Of a stretch of 19,665 nucleotides of DNA, positions 7,485 to 15,235 are shown piece after piece; position 1 is the first letter of the stretch; each line of letters starts with the position of its first letter. The notes under the pieces are model-generated. The model made no database searches and was not told the DNA's origin. It worked only from the letters and a program-made list of their open reading frames with translations. Source of the stretch: an uncultured Sutterella sp. (GTDB lineage Bacteria > Pseudomonadota > Gammaproteobacteria > Burkholderiales > Burkholderiaceae_F). The stretch is from the NCBI GenBank assembly GCA_937906995.1, contig CALESB010000015.1, forward strand, positions 1-19,665, given 5' to 3'. The translations under genes and the position numbers were made by a program.

Positions 7485-7548
7485 AGGGATTTTGTCTTAA
7501 AATTAAGATAGTTCTCTTGTAATATATCGCATTTTGCGCGGAGCCGTT

Positions 7549-8802
7549 ATGCAGTGGGAATGGGATTGGGACGCTTATAAAAGAAAGCCATTAAAAGAGT
7601 TAGTCTTTGAGCTCTATGATTTTGTCATGGAGCGAGCTCGTGATACTCAACTTAATCAGGTTGCCTCATCTTTGACCCTAACGACCGTTTTGTCTCTAGT
7701 TCCTTTATTGGCTGTCATCTTGGTCATGTTTGCTGTTTTTCCAGAGTTTGCCCAACGGCGAGCAGAGTTAGAGTCTTTAGTTTTCTCGCACTTTTTGCCA
7801 GAGGCATACGGACAAATTATTTTGAAGTATGTTCGAGACTTCACGGGTCACGCACAAGGATTGACTATTTTTGGTTTAGCCGGTCTCGGTGCAACCGCTT
7901 TGTTGCTTATTAATACGATTGATACGACGTTAAATCGCATTTTTCATGTCCGCCAAATGCGTCATATTATGCAACGCGTACTTTTGTATTGGGCGCTTTT
8001 GACGGTTGGGCCAGCTGTCATTTTGGTTAGTCTTTCTATTACGAACTTTCTGTCTCAGCTCAATATTGGAATGCAAGGTAGTATTCCGGGTTGGATTGCT
8101 GTGGCTATTCAACTTTTAATTCAAACATTTTTTTATGCCGCCATTTATGTTTATGTGCCAAACTGTAAGGTGAAGTGGTCACATGCATTCATTGGCGCTG
8201 GCATTGTGACGGTCTTAGCCATTGGGGTAAAGTGGGGTTTTAGTATTTATTTAAGCTCGGGACCTTTGACAACCATTTACGGCACATTTGCTGTTATTCC
8301 AGTGGTCTTACTGTGGATTTACCTCTCTTGGCTCTTCGTTTTGGCGGGGGCAGCCATTGCTGCGACCATTCCTATGCTCACTAGTGGTCGTTTTGCCGAT
8401 CATCATAAAACGGGCAATGATTTTATTACGGGTATCGCACTTTTGCAGGCATTAATGATCGCTCAAGAACAAGGTGAAAATGCCGTTTCGATTCATCGTT
8501 TGTGTCAAGCTGTGGACTCCTATCCGGAAGCAGCTGGAAGTGTCCTGGAGCGCTTAGCTGAAGTTGGTTACGTAGGCAAACTTGAAGCAGACCGTAAAAA
8601 CGATGAACGTTGGAGCCTAATCGTGCCTCCTCATACAACGAGTTTAAGTGCAGCATTTGACGCTTTATTGGTTGATCAGTCCATTAGCTTAATCGCACGT
8701 GAAAACTCCCCAATGTATGACTGGTACTGTTTAATCAGTCAGGCAGAGTGGAAGCACCGTCCGATGTTTGAAAGTTTGCGCTTAATTCATCCCATTAATT
8801 AG
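7549..8802 (+). CDS. YihY/BrkB family inner-membrane protein
   Basis: The 417-residue protein has about six hydrophobic segments in its first 290 residues. It shows the family signatures QVASSLTLTTVLSLVPLLAV, LLLINTIDTTLNRIFHVR, and TIYGTFAVIPVVLLWIYLSWLFVLAGA. The family was once misnamed ribonuclease BN; its true function is not established. A soluble tail of about 125 residues follows, with a winged-helix-like look (IHRLCQAVDSYPEAAGSVLERLAEVGYV), as in other betaproteobacterial members. ATG at 7549 is preferred over the upstream TTG at 7534 because GGAG lies 5 nt ahead of it. It diverges from the FAD oxidase gene with about 64 bp between the starts, where promoters for both must lie. Confidence 0.9.
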   Translation: MQWEWDWDAYKRKPLKELVFELYDFVMERARDTQLNQVASSLTLTTVLSLVPLLAVILVMFAVFPEFAQRRAELESLVFSHFLPEAYGQIILKYVRDFTGHAQGLTIFGLAGLGATALLLINTIDTTLNRIFHVRQMRHIMQRVLLYWALLTVGPAVILVSLSITNFLSQLNIGMQGSIPGWIAVAIQLLIQTFFYAAIYVYVPNCKVKWSHAFIGAGIVTVLAIGVKWGFSIYLSSGPLTTIYGTFAVIPVVLLWIYLSWLFVLAGAAIAATIPMLTSGRFADHHKTGNDFITGIALLQALMIAQEQGENAVSIHRLCQAVDSYPEAAGSVLERLAEVGYVGKLEADRKNDERWSLIVPPHTTSLSAAFDALLVDQSISLIARENSPMYDWYCLISQAEWKHRPMFESLRLIHPIN

Positions 8803-8850
8803 GTGCATTGTTTTGGATAAACAAGTTGATTTAAAGGTATTTTCCCTTAA

Positions 8851-8895
8851 AGAGCGTTAGATTTTTTTATTGATGAGAGTAATCCTACGCTCTCA
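8851..8895 (+). promoter_or_regulatory. Dyad symmetries in the TRAP operon leader
   Basis: AGAGCGT (8851-8857) is complementary to ACGCTCT (8887-8893). Inside, TGAGAG (8874-8879) is complementary to CTCTCA (8890-8895), so the two pairings exclude each other. A TAAAAT at 8899-8904 may be a -10 box, which would make these DNA operator half-sites instead of RNA structure. No T-run follows, so it is not a normal terminator. Function unknown. Confidence 0.25.
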
Positions 8896-8948
8896 GGTTA
8901 AAATGTCGGCTGACAACATCTCTTTTCTTGTTTTCTGAGGTTTTTGAT

Positions 8949-9938
8949 ATGAAAAAAGTTTTAACGGCACTTTGTGCTGGTGCCATTGCTGTTTGTTCAA
9001 TGGCATCCTCTTGCTTTGCCGATGATACGACATTGCGTTTAGCTCATACAGCAGCCACTTCTCACGCTCACCATCAGGCAGCTTTACTTTTCGCTGAAAA
9101 TGTTCAAAAGCGTACCAAGGGACAAGTCAAGGTTGAAGTTTATCCTTCTGGCGAATTAGGTGACCAACCAGCATTGGCTGAACAAATCACATTGGGAGCT
9201 TTAGATATGGCCGTTGTCTCTTTGGGCAATATGGCCATGTACTCTAAAAAGCTCAACGCCATGACGGCTCCGTTTTTATTTGAAGACTATGAACATGCCC
9301 ATAAAGTGATTGACGGCTTTGTGATGGGCTGGATGAATGCTTCATTGAAAGGGCACGATGCTTTAGGTCTTTCAATGTTTGACTATGGCTTCCGCCAAAC
9401 GACCACAAAGGGTGTTGTCGTGAATAAGGCTGAAGATTTGGAAGGTTTAAAAATCCGTGTTCCGCCTTCTACGGGTCTTTTAGCTGCATTCGATGCTGTT
9501 GGTGCCAATACGCAACGCATCGCCTATTCTGAGCTTTATACGTCCTTAAAGCAAGGCGTGGTAGTTGGCGAAGAAAACCCTGTCTTTACGATTTTGGCGG
9601 ACTCTTTATTTGAGACGCAAGACCAATTGGCAATGACCAATCACTACTTCGACTGCCAAGTCTTGTTGATTAACAAGACCACGTTTGAAGGGATGAGCGA
9701 AGAGCATCGCAAGATTGTGACCGAAGAAGCGATTAAGGCACAAAATCTTACCCGTGATTTAATTAGCAATGGTGAAGCATCTGTAGTGAAGCAATTGCAA
9801 AAGAAGGGCATGAATGTGACATACCCGGACCGTGCTTCCTTTGTCGAAAAGATGAAGCCTGCTTATAAGAAGGTCGGTGAGTTGGCTGGCGAAGATGCAA
9901 TGCAAGAGCTTTTGAAGGCTGTTCAAGCAGCTCGTTAA
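8949..9938 (+). CDS. dctP: TRAP transporter substrate-binding protein, DctP family
   Basis: This is the periplasmic solute receptor of a tripartite ATP-independent transporter. Such receptors capture organic acids for the membrane subunits, which are driven by an ion gradient. A Sec signal peptide (MKKVLTALCAGAIAVCSMAS...) is predicted to be cleaved after SCFA, near residue 25. The mature protein begins DDTTLRLAHTAATSH. Family landmarks are VEVYPSGELGDQPALAEQ, LGALDMAVVS, GFRQTTTKG and EGLKIRVPPSTG, where the Arg normally holds the substrate carboxylate. ATG 8949 is preferred over TTG 8928 because GAGG lies 8 nt ahead and it gives a clean signal peptide. The 329 residues are standard. A dicarboxylate is the default guess for the substrate but cannot be fixed. 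Confidence 0.93.
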   Translation: MKKVLTALCAGAIAVCSMASSCFADDTTLRLAHTAATSHAHHQAALLFAENVQKRTKGQVKVEVYPSGELGDQPALAEQITLGALDMAVVSLGNMAMYSKKLNAMTAPFLFEDYEHAHKVIDGFVMGWMNASLKGHDALGLSMFDYGFRQTTTKGVVVNKAEDLEGLKIRVPPSTGLLAAFDAVGANTQRIAYSELYTSLKQGVVVGEENPVFTILADSLFETQDQLAMTNHYFDCQVLLINKTTFEGMSEEHRKIVTEEAIKAQNLTRDLISNGEASVVKQLQKKGMNVTYPDRASFVEKMKPAYKKVGELAGEDAMQELLKAVQAAR

Positions 9939-9981
9939 TCGGTAATAACAATATTATTAAAAAAGGATTGAGGCAGAAACC

Positions 9982-11265
9982 ATGGTCATGTTTATGATTT
10001 TTGCAGCGGTATTGGGCCTACTTCTAATTGGAGTGACAACTGCCGTTACCATGGGCTTTGCCTCAATCGCTACCTTTTTGATAGCCGGAGGCGATCCCTC
10101 GAGACTCTTTTTGGTGGCTCAGCGGATGTTTTCGCAAGTCTCTGGTATTACCTTGATGTCCATTCCCTTTTTCTTACTGATGGGCAATCTTATGTCTGTT
10201 GGGGGGATTTCGAAGAGCCTTTTTGGCTTTGGACGGGTGTGTTTAGGACATCGTTGGGGCGGGTTGTCTAATGCAGCAATCGTTGCGTGTGTGGTGATGG
10301 CTGCTATGTCGGGGTCGGCCGCTGCTTGTGCAGCTGGCATTGGGATGATTGCTATTGGTGAGATGACAAAATCTGGCTATAGTCGTTCCTTTAGTTGTGC
10401 AACTATTGCGGCTGGTGGCGCTTTAGGTCCGATTATCCCGCCTAGTATTACATTAATTTTATATGCCGGCTTAACCCAAACCAGTGTGAATGCCTTATTT
10501 GCAGCTGGTGCTGTTCCTGGTATTTTGTTAGGCCTCATGTTCATGATGTGGTCGTCTTACATTTGCTATCGTCGAGGTTATGCAAAGGTAGAACGCAGTG
10601 ACTGGGGTGAGCGCTGGCACGCATTTAAAGATGCTTTCTGGGCATTATTAACGCCCGTTATTGTGATTGGTGGCATGTTCGCAGGGCTCTTTACGGCAAC
10701 AGAGGCCGCAGCAGTTGCTTCCTTTTATGTCTTTATTTTGGGGCTCTTTGTCTTTAAGACCATCAAGATCAAAGACCTTCCGAAAATTCTATGGGATACA
10801 GTAGAGCAAACCTCTAAAGTGATGTTTGTCATTGCGACGGCGGGTTTTTTCCAGTACGTCCTTCTTTATACGCGTATCCCTCAACAAGCTATTGCTTTTA
10901 TGTCAACAAACTTTAGTTCGATGGCTTTGGTGCTCATGCTCATCATTTTCATTTTGGTGATTATGGGATGCTTTATGGAAGGGACGGCAATTCTTCTGAT
11001 TACGGTTCCTATTTTTGTCCCTATTGCAAAGAGTTTTGGTTATGACATCACGCAATTAGGTATTGTGATGTGTATCGCACTGGCTGTAGGGGTGCTAACT
11101 CCTCCTGTGGGACTTAACCTTTACGTTATGGCAAGCATTACAGGTGAAAAGGTAATGGAAATCGCCAAAGATAGTATTGGGTACGTTGTTTTGATGATTT
11201 TGATGGCCTTTGCTGTGGCGTTTATACCAGAATTATCTTTGAGTCTTGCGCGTATCGTGGGGTAG
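9982..11265 (+). CDS. dctM: TRAP transporter large permease, DctM family
   Basis: This is the main ion-coupled membrane subunit of the TRAP transporter. The 427 residues are nearly all hydrophobic, with roughly a dozen membrane segments. Family signatures are SIPFFLLMGNLMSVGGIS, AAMSGSAAACAAGIG, GALGPIIPPSITLILYAGL, GCFMEGTAILLITVPIF and VGVLTPPVGLNLYV. The two PP loops are in the expected pseudo-symmetric places. It lies 43 bp after dctP with its own ribosome binding site (GGATTGAGG). It precedes the small subunit, whereas the common order is P-Q-M. Its TAG stop overlaps or touches the ribosome binding site of dctQ, so the two are probably translationally coupled. Confidence 0.94.
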   Translation: MVMFMIFAAVLGLLLIGVTTAVTMGFASIATFLIAGGDPSRLFLVAQRMFSQVSGITLMSIPFFLLMGNLMSVGGISKSLFGFGRVCLGHRWGGLSNAAIVACVVMAAMSGSAAACAAGIGMIAIGEMTKSGYSRSFSCATIAAGGALGPIIPPSITLILYAGLTQTSVNALFAAGAVPGILLGLMFMMWSSYICYRRGYAKVERSDWGERWHAFKDAFWALLTPVIVIGGMFAGLFTATEAAAVASFYVFILGLFVFKTIKIKDLPKILWDTVEQTSKVMFVIATAGFFQYVLLYTRIPQQAIAFMSTNFSSMALVLMLIIFILVIMGCFMEGTAILLITVPIFVPIAKSFGYDITQLGIVMCIALAVGVLTPPVGLNLYVMASITGEKVMEIAKDSIGYVVLMILMAFAVAFIPELSLSLARIVG

Positions 11266-11274
11266 GTGAGTGAT

Positions 11275-11790
11275 ATGGGAATTGTTTCAGTATTAAAGCG
11301 TGTAGACAATGCGGTCAGCCTTGTGACAAGAAGTCTGTGTGTGATTTCACTTGCAGCAATTGTCATTATGTTTTTGCTCAATGTCTTTGTTCGGTTTGTT
11401 CCTGTGTACAACTTTACGCAAACCGATGACTGGATTCAGATCTTTTTGGTTTGGATGATTTTTTTGGGAGCTCAGGAGTTAGTTCGTACACGCAATCACT
11501 TTGTGGTTGAAGTACTAACTGAGCGCATGGAAGGCTTGGTGGGGCATATTGCACGTATTGTGGTATGTCTTATCGAGTTGGCAACCTACGCCATTATTTG
11601 TTATTACGGTTGGGTTTGGGTATTCAAGGCTCAAGCTTATATGCAATCGATTCCTTGGATGCAGGTAAGGGTTTGTTATGCAGCCATCCCTATCAGTGCG
11701 TTTTTTATGACGTGCTACGGAGTTCGAGATCTTGTGATTGCTTTTCAAAATATTCACCAACACTACAAGACCGTCCAATTAAAGATTTAA
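11275..11790 (+). CDS. dctQ: TRAP transporter small permease, DctQ family
   Basis: This is the four-helix accessory membrane subunit that pairs with DctM and helps dock the receptor. Hydrophobic segments lie near residues 20-45, 52-72, 92-115 and 132-155. TDDWIQIFLVWMIFLGAQELVRTRNHFVVEVL is the family hallmark. ATG 11275 is preferred because AGGTGA (11264-11269) sits 5 nt ahead; a GTG at 11266 would add three residues. It is the last gene of the operon. The hairpin and group IIC intron remnant begin about 20 bp after its stop codon. Confidence 0.88.
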   Translation: MGIVSVLKRVDNAVSLVTRSLCVISLAAIVIMFLLNVFVRFVPVYNFTQTDDWIQIFLVWMIFLGAQELVRTRNHFVVEVLTERMEGLVGHIARIVVCLIELATYAIICYYGWVWVFKAQAYMQSIPWMQVRVCYAAIPISAFFMTCYGVRDLVIAFQNIHQHYKTVQLKI

Positions 11791-11812
11791 AGAAAACCAG
11801 TAAGAAATCCCC

Positions 11813-11837
11813 GTAATTCATTGCAGGGATGAATTAC
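11813..11837 (+). terminator. Perfect hairpin after dctQ, apparently the target of a group IIC intron
   Basis: GTAATTCAT (11813-11821) pairs perfectly with ATGAATTAC (11829-11837) over a 7-nt loop. The base after the stem is the first base of the intron sequence. Group IIC introns are known to insert next to terminator-type hairpins. No T-run follows directly, because the intron takes its place. Confidence 0.6.
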
Positions 11838-12090
11838 GTGTGCGCGGCACGCGCACAATCTAACGGGTGAAAGTCCTGAGCGCAGGGGGTAGCACCAAGC
11901 GCATAGCCAGAGGCAAGGGTGTCCACTGTGAGGTGGAAACTGAATGAAGCCAAAGGCAAACCATCGACCTGACGAACAGAAACTGCATCAGGCATATGAG
12001 AGTGGGTAAGGTTGCATAACAAACTAAAGCCCAAAGCTACACGGAACTCTCGGTGTAAATGCAGCAGGTGAATGATGGGAAAGATTGTGT
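11838..12090 (+). mobile_element. Group IIC intron, 5' ribozyme fragment (no reverse transcriptase, no domain V/VI)
   Basis: From GTGTGCGCGG at 11838 the sequence follows the domain I pattern of bacterial class C group II introns, such as the Oceanobacillus iheyensis intron, as I remember it. Conserved blocks in order are GGGTGAAAGTCC (11865-11876), GGCAAGGGTGTCC (11912-11924), CAAAGGCAAACC, GACGAACAGAAACTGCATCA (11971-11990), GTTGCATAACAAA (near 12012) and GATGGGAAAGAT (12074-12085). After that the expected TTACCCGGGGAGGTCT-type block is missing. No domain V hairpin and no open reading frame for a maturase is present, so the element is truncated and cannot splice or move by itself. The 3' limit at about 12090 is approximate. 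Confidence 0.85.
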
Positions 12091-12137
12091 GGCCTCTCTT
12101 ATAGATGATGAGGATAGTGTTTTGTAAGAATGAGTTC

Positions 12138-12216
12138 GTAAAAGTTACCCACCGCTGGGCTTGCTACGGCCCATTATTGAGGATGAGCGCTGCGCCCATC
12201 CGTGGATAACTTTTAC
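12138..12216. repeat. 79-nt imperfect palindrome with inner hairpins, possible mobile-element end
   Basis: GTAAAAGTTACCCACCG (12138-12154) is the inverse of CGTGGATAACTTTTAC (12201-12216) apart from two positions. The interior can form two further stems, TGGGC/GCCCA (12156-12173) and GGATG/CATCC (12181-12201), giving a cloverleaf-like shape. It directly follows the truncated intron. It resembles the repeated subterminal motifs of some insertion sequences (IS21-like is a guess), but no transposase is present. Confidence 0.5.
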
Positions 12217-12298
12217 TCAAAAAACGATTAACCCGTTTGAATATTAGAAACTTAACCCTTGACAAACGGGAGTGATCCATAGATTAATGGGGAGTTGA
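12217..12298. other. Non-coding remainder between the palindrome and xthA
   Basis: No gene is seen. CCCGTTTG (12232-12239) and CAAACGGG (12263-12270) form an 8-bp inverted repeat with a 23-nt loop. GGGGA at 12289-12293 could be the far half of the hairpin that the intron interrupted (see findings). No clear terminator for xthA was found. Confidence 0.35.
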
Positions 12299-13084
12299 TC
12301 ACAGCTCGATGAGATACGGAGTATGGTCACTTGGCTTTGTCCACTTACGTGGAGTTTTATCAATTTGAACCGATTGGATTTTAGTTTTCAAAGCATCACT
12401 AACTAAAATATGGTCAATACGAAGACCATGATTTTTTTGAAATCCCAACATTCGATAATCCCACCAGGTGTAAAGCCCCTCAGGTTGATCAAACAAACGG
12501 AAAGAATCGCTTAAGCCAAGATTGAGTAAAGCTTGAAAGGCGCCGCGTTCAGCAGGAGAAACCAAAATATTGCCTTCCCATGCCTTGGGATTCCAGACAT
12601 CACGATCATCAGGTGCAATGTTATAGTCACCAAATAAGGCCAACTGATTGTGCTTTTGTAGCTCATTCTTAACGAATGTTTGAAGTTTTGCTAACCACGC
12701 AAGTTTATAAGCATACTTATCACAGCCCACTTCTGCGCCATTGGGGAAATAACCACAAATGGCTCTAATATCCCCTTGTGTCGTTTTAAAGGAGCCCGCA
12801 ATCAGGCGCTTTTGCTCATCAAGAAAATCGGGAATATTCACTTGAATGTCTTGAGGGGCTTCAACGGTGTCTTGACGATAGAGAATAGCTACACCATTGT
12901 AGGTCTTTTGGCCAGCGAAAATAGCACCATATCCAGCATCGTTTAAAGCATCAATAGGGAAAACATCATCGGTCATTTTGAGCTCTTGCAAGCACAAAAG
13001 GTCTGTTTTAGTTGTTTCAAGCCATTGAAGCACGTGAGGTAAACGCACTTTTAATGAGTTGACGTTCCAAGTAGCTAACTTCAT
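12299..13084 (-). CDS. xthA: Exodeoxyribonuclease III (AP endonuclease)
   Basis: ExoIII cleaves DNA at abasic sites and removes 3' blocks in base excision repair. The 261 residues show the exonuclease-endonuclease-phosphatase fold with all catalytic landmarks. These are Asn7 in TWNVNSL, Glu34 in LQELK, Tyr in CGYFPNG, Asp and Asn in LFGDYNIAPDDRDV, RIDHILVSD, and the final catalytic His254 in PSDHTPYLIEL. The start is supported by GGGGA 7 nt ahead on the minus strand. It lies 21 bp after prlC and is probably co-transcribed with it. The C-terminal motif has SDHTP where SDHAP is common, a mild change. Confidence 0.95.
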   Translation of the reverse strand: MKLATWNVNSLKVRLPHVLQWLETTKTDLLCLQELKMTDDVFPIDALNDAGYGAIFAGQKTYNGVAILYRQDTVEAPQDIQVNIPDFLDEQKRLIAGSFKTTQGDIRAICGYFPNGAEVGCDKYAYKLAWLAKLQTFVKNELQKHNQLALFGDYNIAPDDRDVWNPKAWEGNILVSPAERGAFQALLNLGLSDSFRLFDQPEGLYTWWDYRMLGFQKNHGLRIDHILVSDALKTKIQSVQIDKTPRKWTKPSDHTPYLIEL

Positions 13085-13105
13085 AATGTTTTCCCCATGA
13101 TTGCG

Positions 13106-15139
13106 TTATTTCAAATCCTTGATACCCGAGTGACGCAAAAGTGCATCAATTTGAGGAGCTCGACCTCGGAAGGCGATAAAGGAGTCTAAAGCCGGACGAG
13201 AGCTTCCTACAGAGAGAACTTCATCGAGCCATTTCTTACCTGTTTCAGGATTTAAAACACCGGTTTCTTCAAATAAGGAGAATGCATCAGCACTCATCAC
13301 TTCTGCCCATTTATAACTGTAGTAGCCGGCAGCATAGCCACCAGCAAAGATGTGGCTAAAGGAGTTGGGGAAACGGTTATAGGCCGGTTGCTTGGTTACA
13401 GCGACATGATCTCGAACTCGTTGTAAGAGGTCTAGGATCTTGTCTTTTTTCGGATTAAATTCAGTATGAAGTAGCATGTCAAAAAGACCGAATTCCAATT
13501 GACGAACCATTGCCATAGCACTTTGGAAATTCTTAGCAGCGATCATCTTGTCATACAGGTCTCGCGGTAATGGACGGCCGGTTTCAACGTGGGCCGTGAG
13601 GTTTTGTAAAACCGTCCAATCCCAAGCGAAGTTTTCCATAAACTGGCTAGGACACTCAACAGCATCCCATTCGACACCGTTAATGCCACTTGCTGCAGAA
13701 TCTTCAACGCGGGTGAGCATGTGATGTAAACCATGACCGAATTCATGAAATAGTGTCAGCACATCATCGTGCGTCAATAGTGCTGGTTTGTCTCCAACGG
13801 GTTTGGCAAAGTTGCAGACAAGATATGCAATAGGTGTTTGAAGCTTGCCATCACGGCGATGGCGAGTACGGTCGTTGTCCATCCATGCACCACCTCGCTT
13901 GCTGGGGCGAGCATAAAGGTCCATGTAGAACTGAGCAATTTTTTCGCCCTGTGGGTTAACAATGCGGAAGAATTTCACATCGGGATGCCAAAGGCTTGCT
14001 TGATCCTCTTCAATACGGATGTCAAAGAGTTTATTGACTAAGCCAAAGAGACCCTTAAAGACCGCAGGAAGTGTGAAATATTGCTTAAGTTCTTGGTCTG
14101 AGAATGCGTAACGCTCTTCGCGAAGCTTTTCACTTGCAAAGGGGAGGTCCCAACTTTGCGGGTCATCAATACCCAATTTTTCTTTGGCAAATGCCTTAAC
14201 TTCATTGATATCTTCTTCAGCCTGATGTAATGAGCGTTGTGCTAAGTCCATCAAAAACTCAACGACTTCTTGAGGGGTTTTGGCCATTTTGGTTGCCAAA
14301 GATACTTCGCCGTAGTTTTTGTAACCTAAAAGTTGAGCTTCTTTTTGACGAAGTTCAAGAATTTGAGTCATAACATCGTTATTGTTGAACTTGCCATCGA
14401 AGTCGAGCTCAGAAGCACGTGTCACATAGGCTTGATAAAGGGTTTCTCGAAGTTGACGGTTTTGAGCATATTGCAAAACGGCTAAATAATGCGGCACTTG
14501 AAGGGTGATTTTGTAGCCCTCACGATTTTCAGCTTGAGCCGTTTCTTTAAAGGACTCAATATCATCGGCGGGAATTCCCTCTAAATGCTTCTTGTCATCA
14601 ACCAATAAACCATAGGCATTGGTCGCATCTAATAGATTTTCAGAGAACTTTTGACTCATTTGGGCCAAGGCTTCTTTCACAGCCTTAAGTTCTGCTTTTT
14701 CTTTTGATGGCAAAAAGGCCCCGGCAAGCTTAAAGTCAATCAACTCTTCGTTGATGATTCGTTGACGGGTTGCGGATAGTTGTGAGAACGCTTCAGAAGT
14801 TTTAATCGCCTTGTACTTTTCAGACAAAGTACTTTGAGACAATTCAATCCAAAATTGTGTCACAAGGGGAAGGGCCTGATTATGGGCTTCACGCAGTTCT
14901 GGCGTGTCAACAACACTCATTAAATGAGAAACAACACCCCAAGCGCGAGACAGTGCCAACGTTTTTTCTTCTAATGGCTCAATGACATCTTGCCAAGTAG
15001 CAGGCGTTTGAGGATCGGTGACTTGGTTTAAGGTTTTTTTGGCCTCTTCAATCAGAGAAGTCATTCCAGGCACAACGTGCTCGGGGCGAACCGCAGCAAA
15101 GTCAACAAGATCGGTAATGTTTAATAACGGATTTGTCAT
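13106..15139 (-). CDS. prlC: Oligopeptidase A (M3 family zinc metallopeptidase)
   Basis: PrlC degrades signal-peptide fragments and other short peptides in the cytoplasm. The 677 residues match the usual size of about 680. The zinc site is HEFGH at residues 465-469, with the third ligand Glu495 in VEWDAVECPSQFMENFAWD. C-terminal substrate residues include FSHIFAGGYAAGYYSYKWAEVMSADAF. The N-terminal half is the helical cap typical of the family. ATG at 15139 is chosen because AAGGA lies 6 nt ahead; an upstream in-frame start at 15166 would add nine residues without support. It is the first gene of a pair with xthA and diverges from dnaE, leaving 96 bp between the two start codons. Confidence 0.95.
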   Translation of the reverse strand: MTNPLLNITDLVDFAAVRPEHVVPGMTSLIEEAKKTLNQVTDPQTPATWQDVIEPLEEKTLALSRAWGVVSHLMSVVDTPELREAHNQALPLVTQFWIELSQSTLSEKYKAIKTSEAFSQLSATRQRIINEELIDFKLAGAFLPSKEKAELKAVKEALAQMSQKFSENLLDATNAYGLLVDDKKHLEGIPADDIESFKETAQAENREGYKITLQVPHYLAVLQYAQNRQLRETLYQAYVTRASELDFDGKFNNNDVMTQILELRQKEAQLLGYKNYGEVSLATKMAKTPQEVVEFLMDLAQRSLHQAEEDINEVKAFAKEKLGIDDPQSWDLPFASEKLREERYAFSDQELKQYFTLPAVFKGLFGLVNKLFDIRIEEDQASLWHPDVKFFRIVNPQGEKIAQFYMDLYARPSKRGGAWMDNDRTRHRRDGKLQTPIAYLVCNFAKPVGDKPALLTHDDVLTLFHEFGHGLHHMLTRVEDSAASGINGVEWDAVECPSQFMENFAWDWTVLQNLTAHVETGRPLPRDLYDKMIAAKNFQSAMAMVRQLEFGLFDMLLHTEFNPKKDKILDLLQRVRDHVAVTKQPAYNRFPNSFSHIFAGGYAAGYYSYKWAEVMSADAFSLFEETGVLNPETGKKWLDEVLSVGSSRPALDSFIAFRGRAPQIDALLRHSGIKDLK

Positions 15140-15235
15140 GTCTTTTTCCTTCAAATAACCCCTCAATGATAGCTAAAGACCGTTAAAATTAGAGATTTAA
15201 AACGTTAAATTCTTTTATCTGATCTGGTCTTATTC
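15140..15235. promoter_or_regulatory. Divergent intergenic region prlC / dnaE
   Basis: The 96 bp must hold promoters for both directions. It is AT-rich and contains a near-repeat, CCGTTAAAATT and ACGTTAAATT (near 15180 and 15202). TAAAAT at 15184-15189 is a possible -10 box for dnaE. No convincing -35 box was found, so exact promoters are not assigned. Confidence 0.3.

Noticed and set aside
7485..7548. A firm sigma-70 promoter for the YihY gene
   Set aside because: TAATAT at 7520 is a fair -10 box, but the best -35 candidates (TTGTCT at 22 bp spacing or TTAAAA at 17 bp) are too poor to call.
11834..12034. 66-codon minus-strand open frame over the intron region
   Set aside because: It lies wholly in the conserved intron ribozyme and adjacent hairpin, has no ribosome binding site and no recognisable protein features.
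11860..12060. RNase P RNA, tmRNA or a riboswitch
   Set aside because: The GGGTGAAAGTCC and GACGAACAGAAACTGCAT blocks and the GTGTG start fit a group IIC intron; no RNase P or tmRNA signatures are present.
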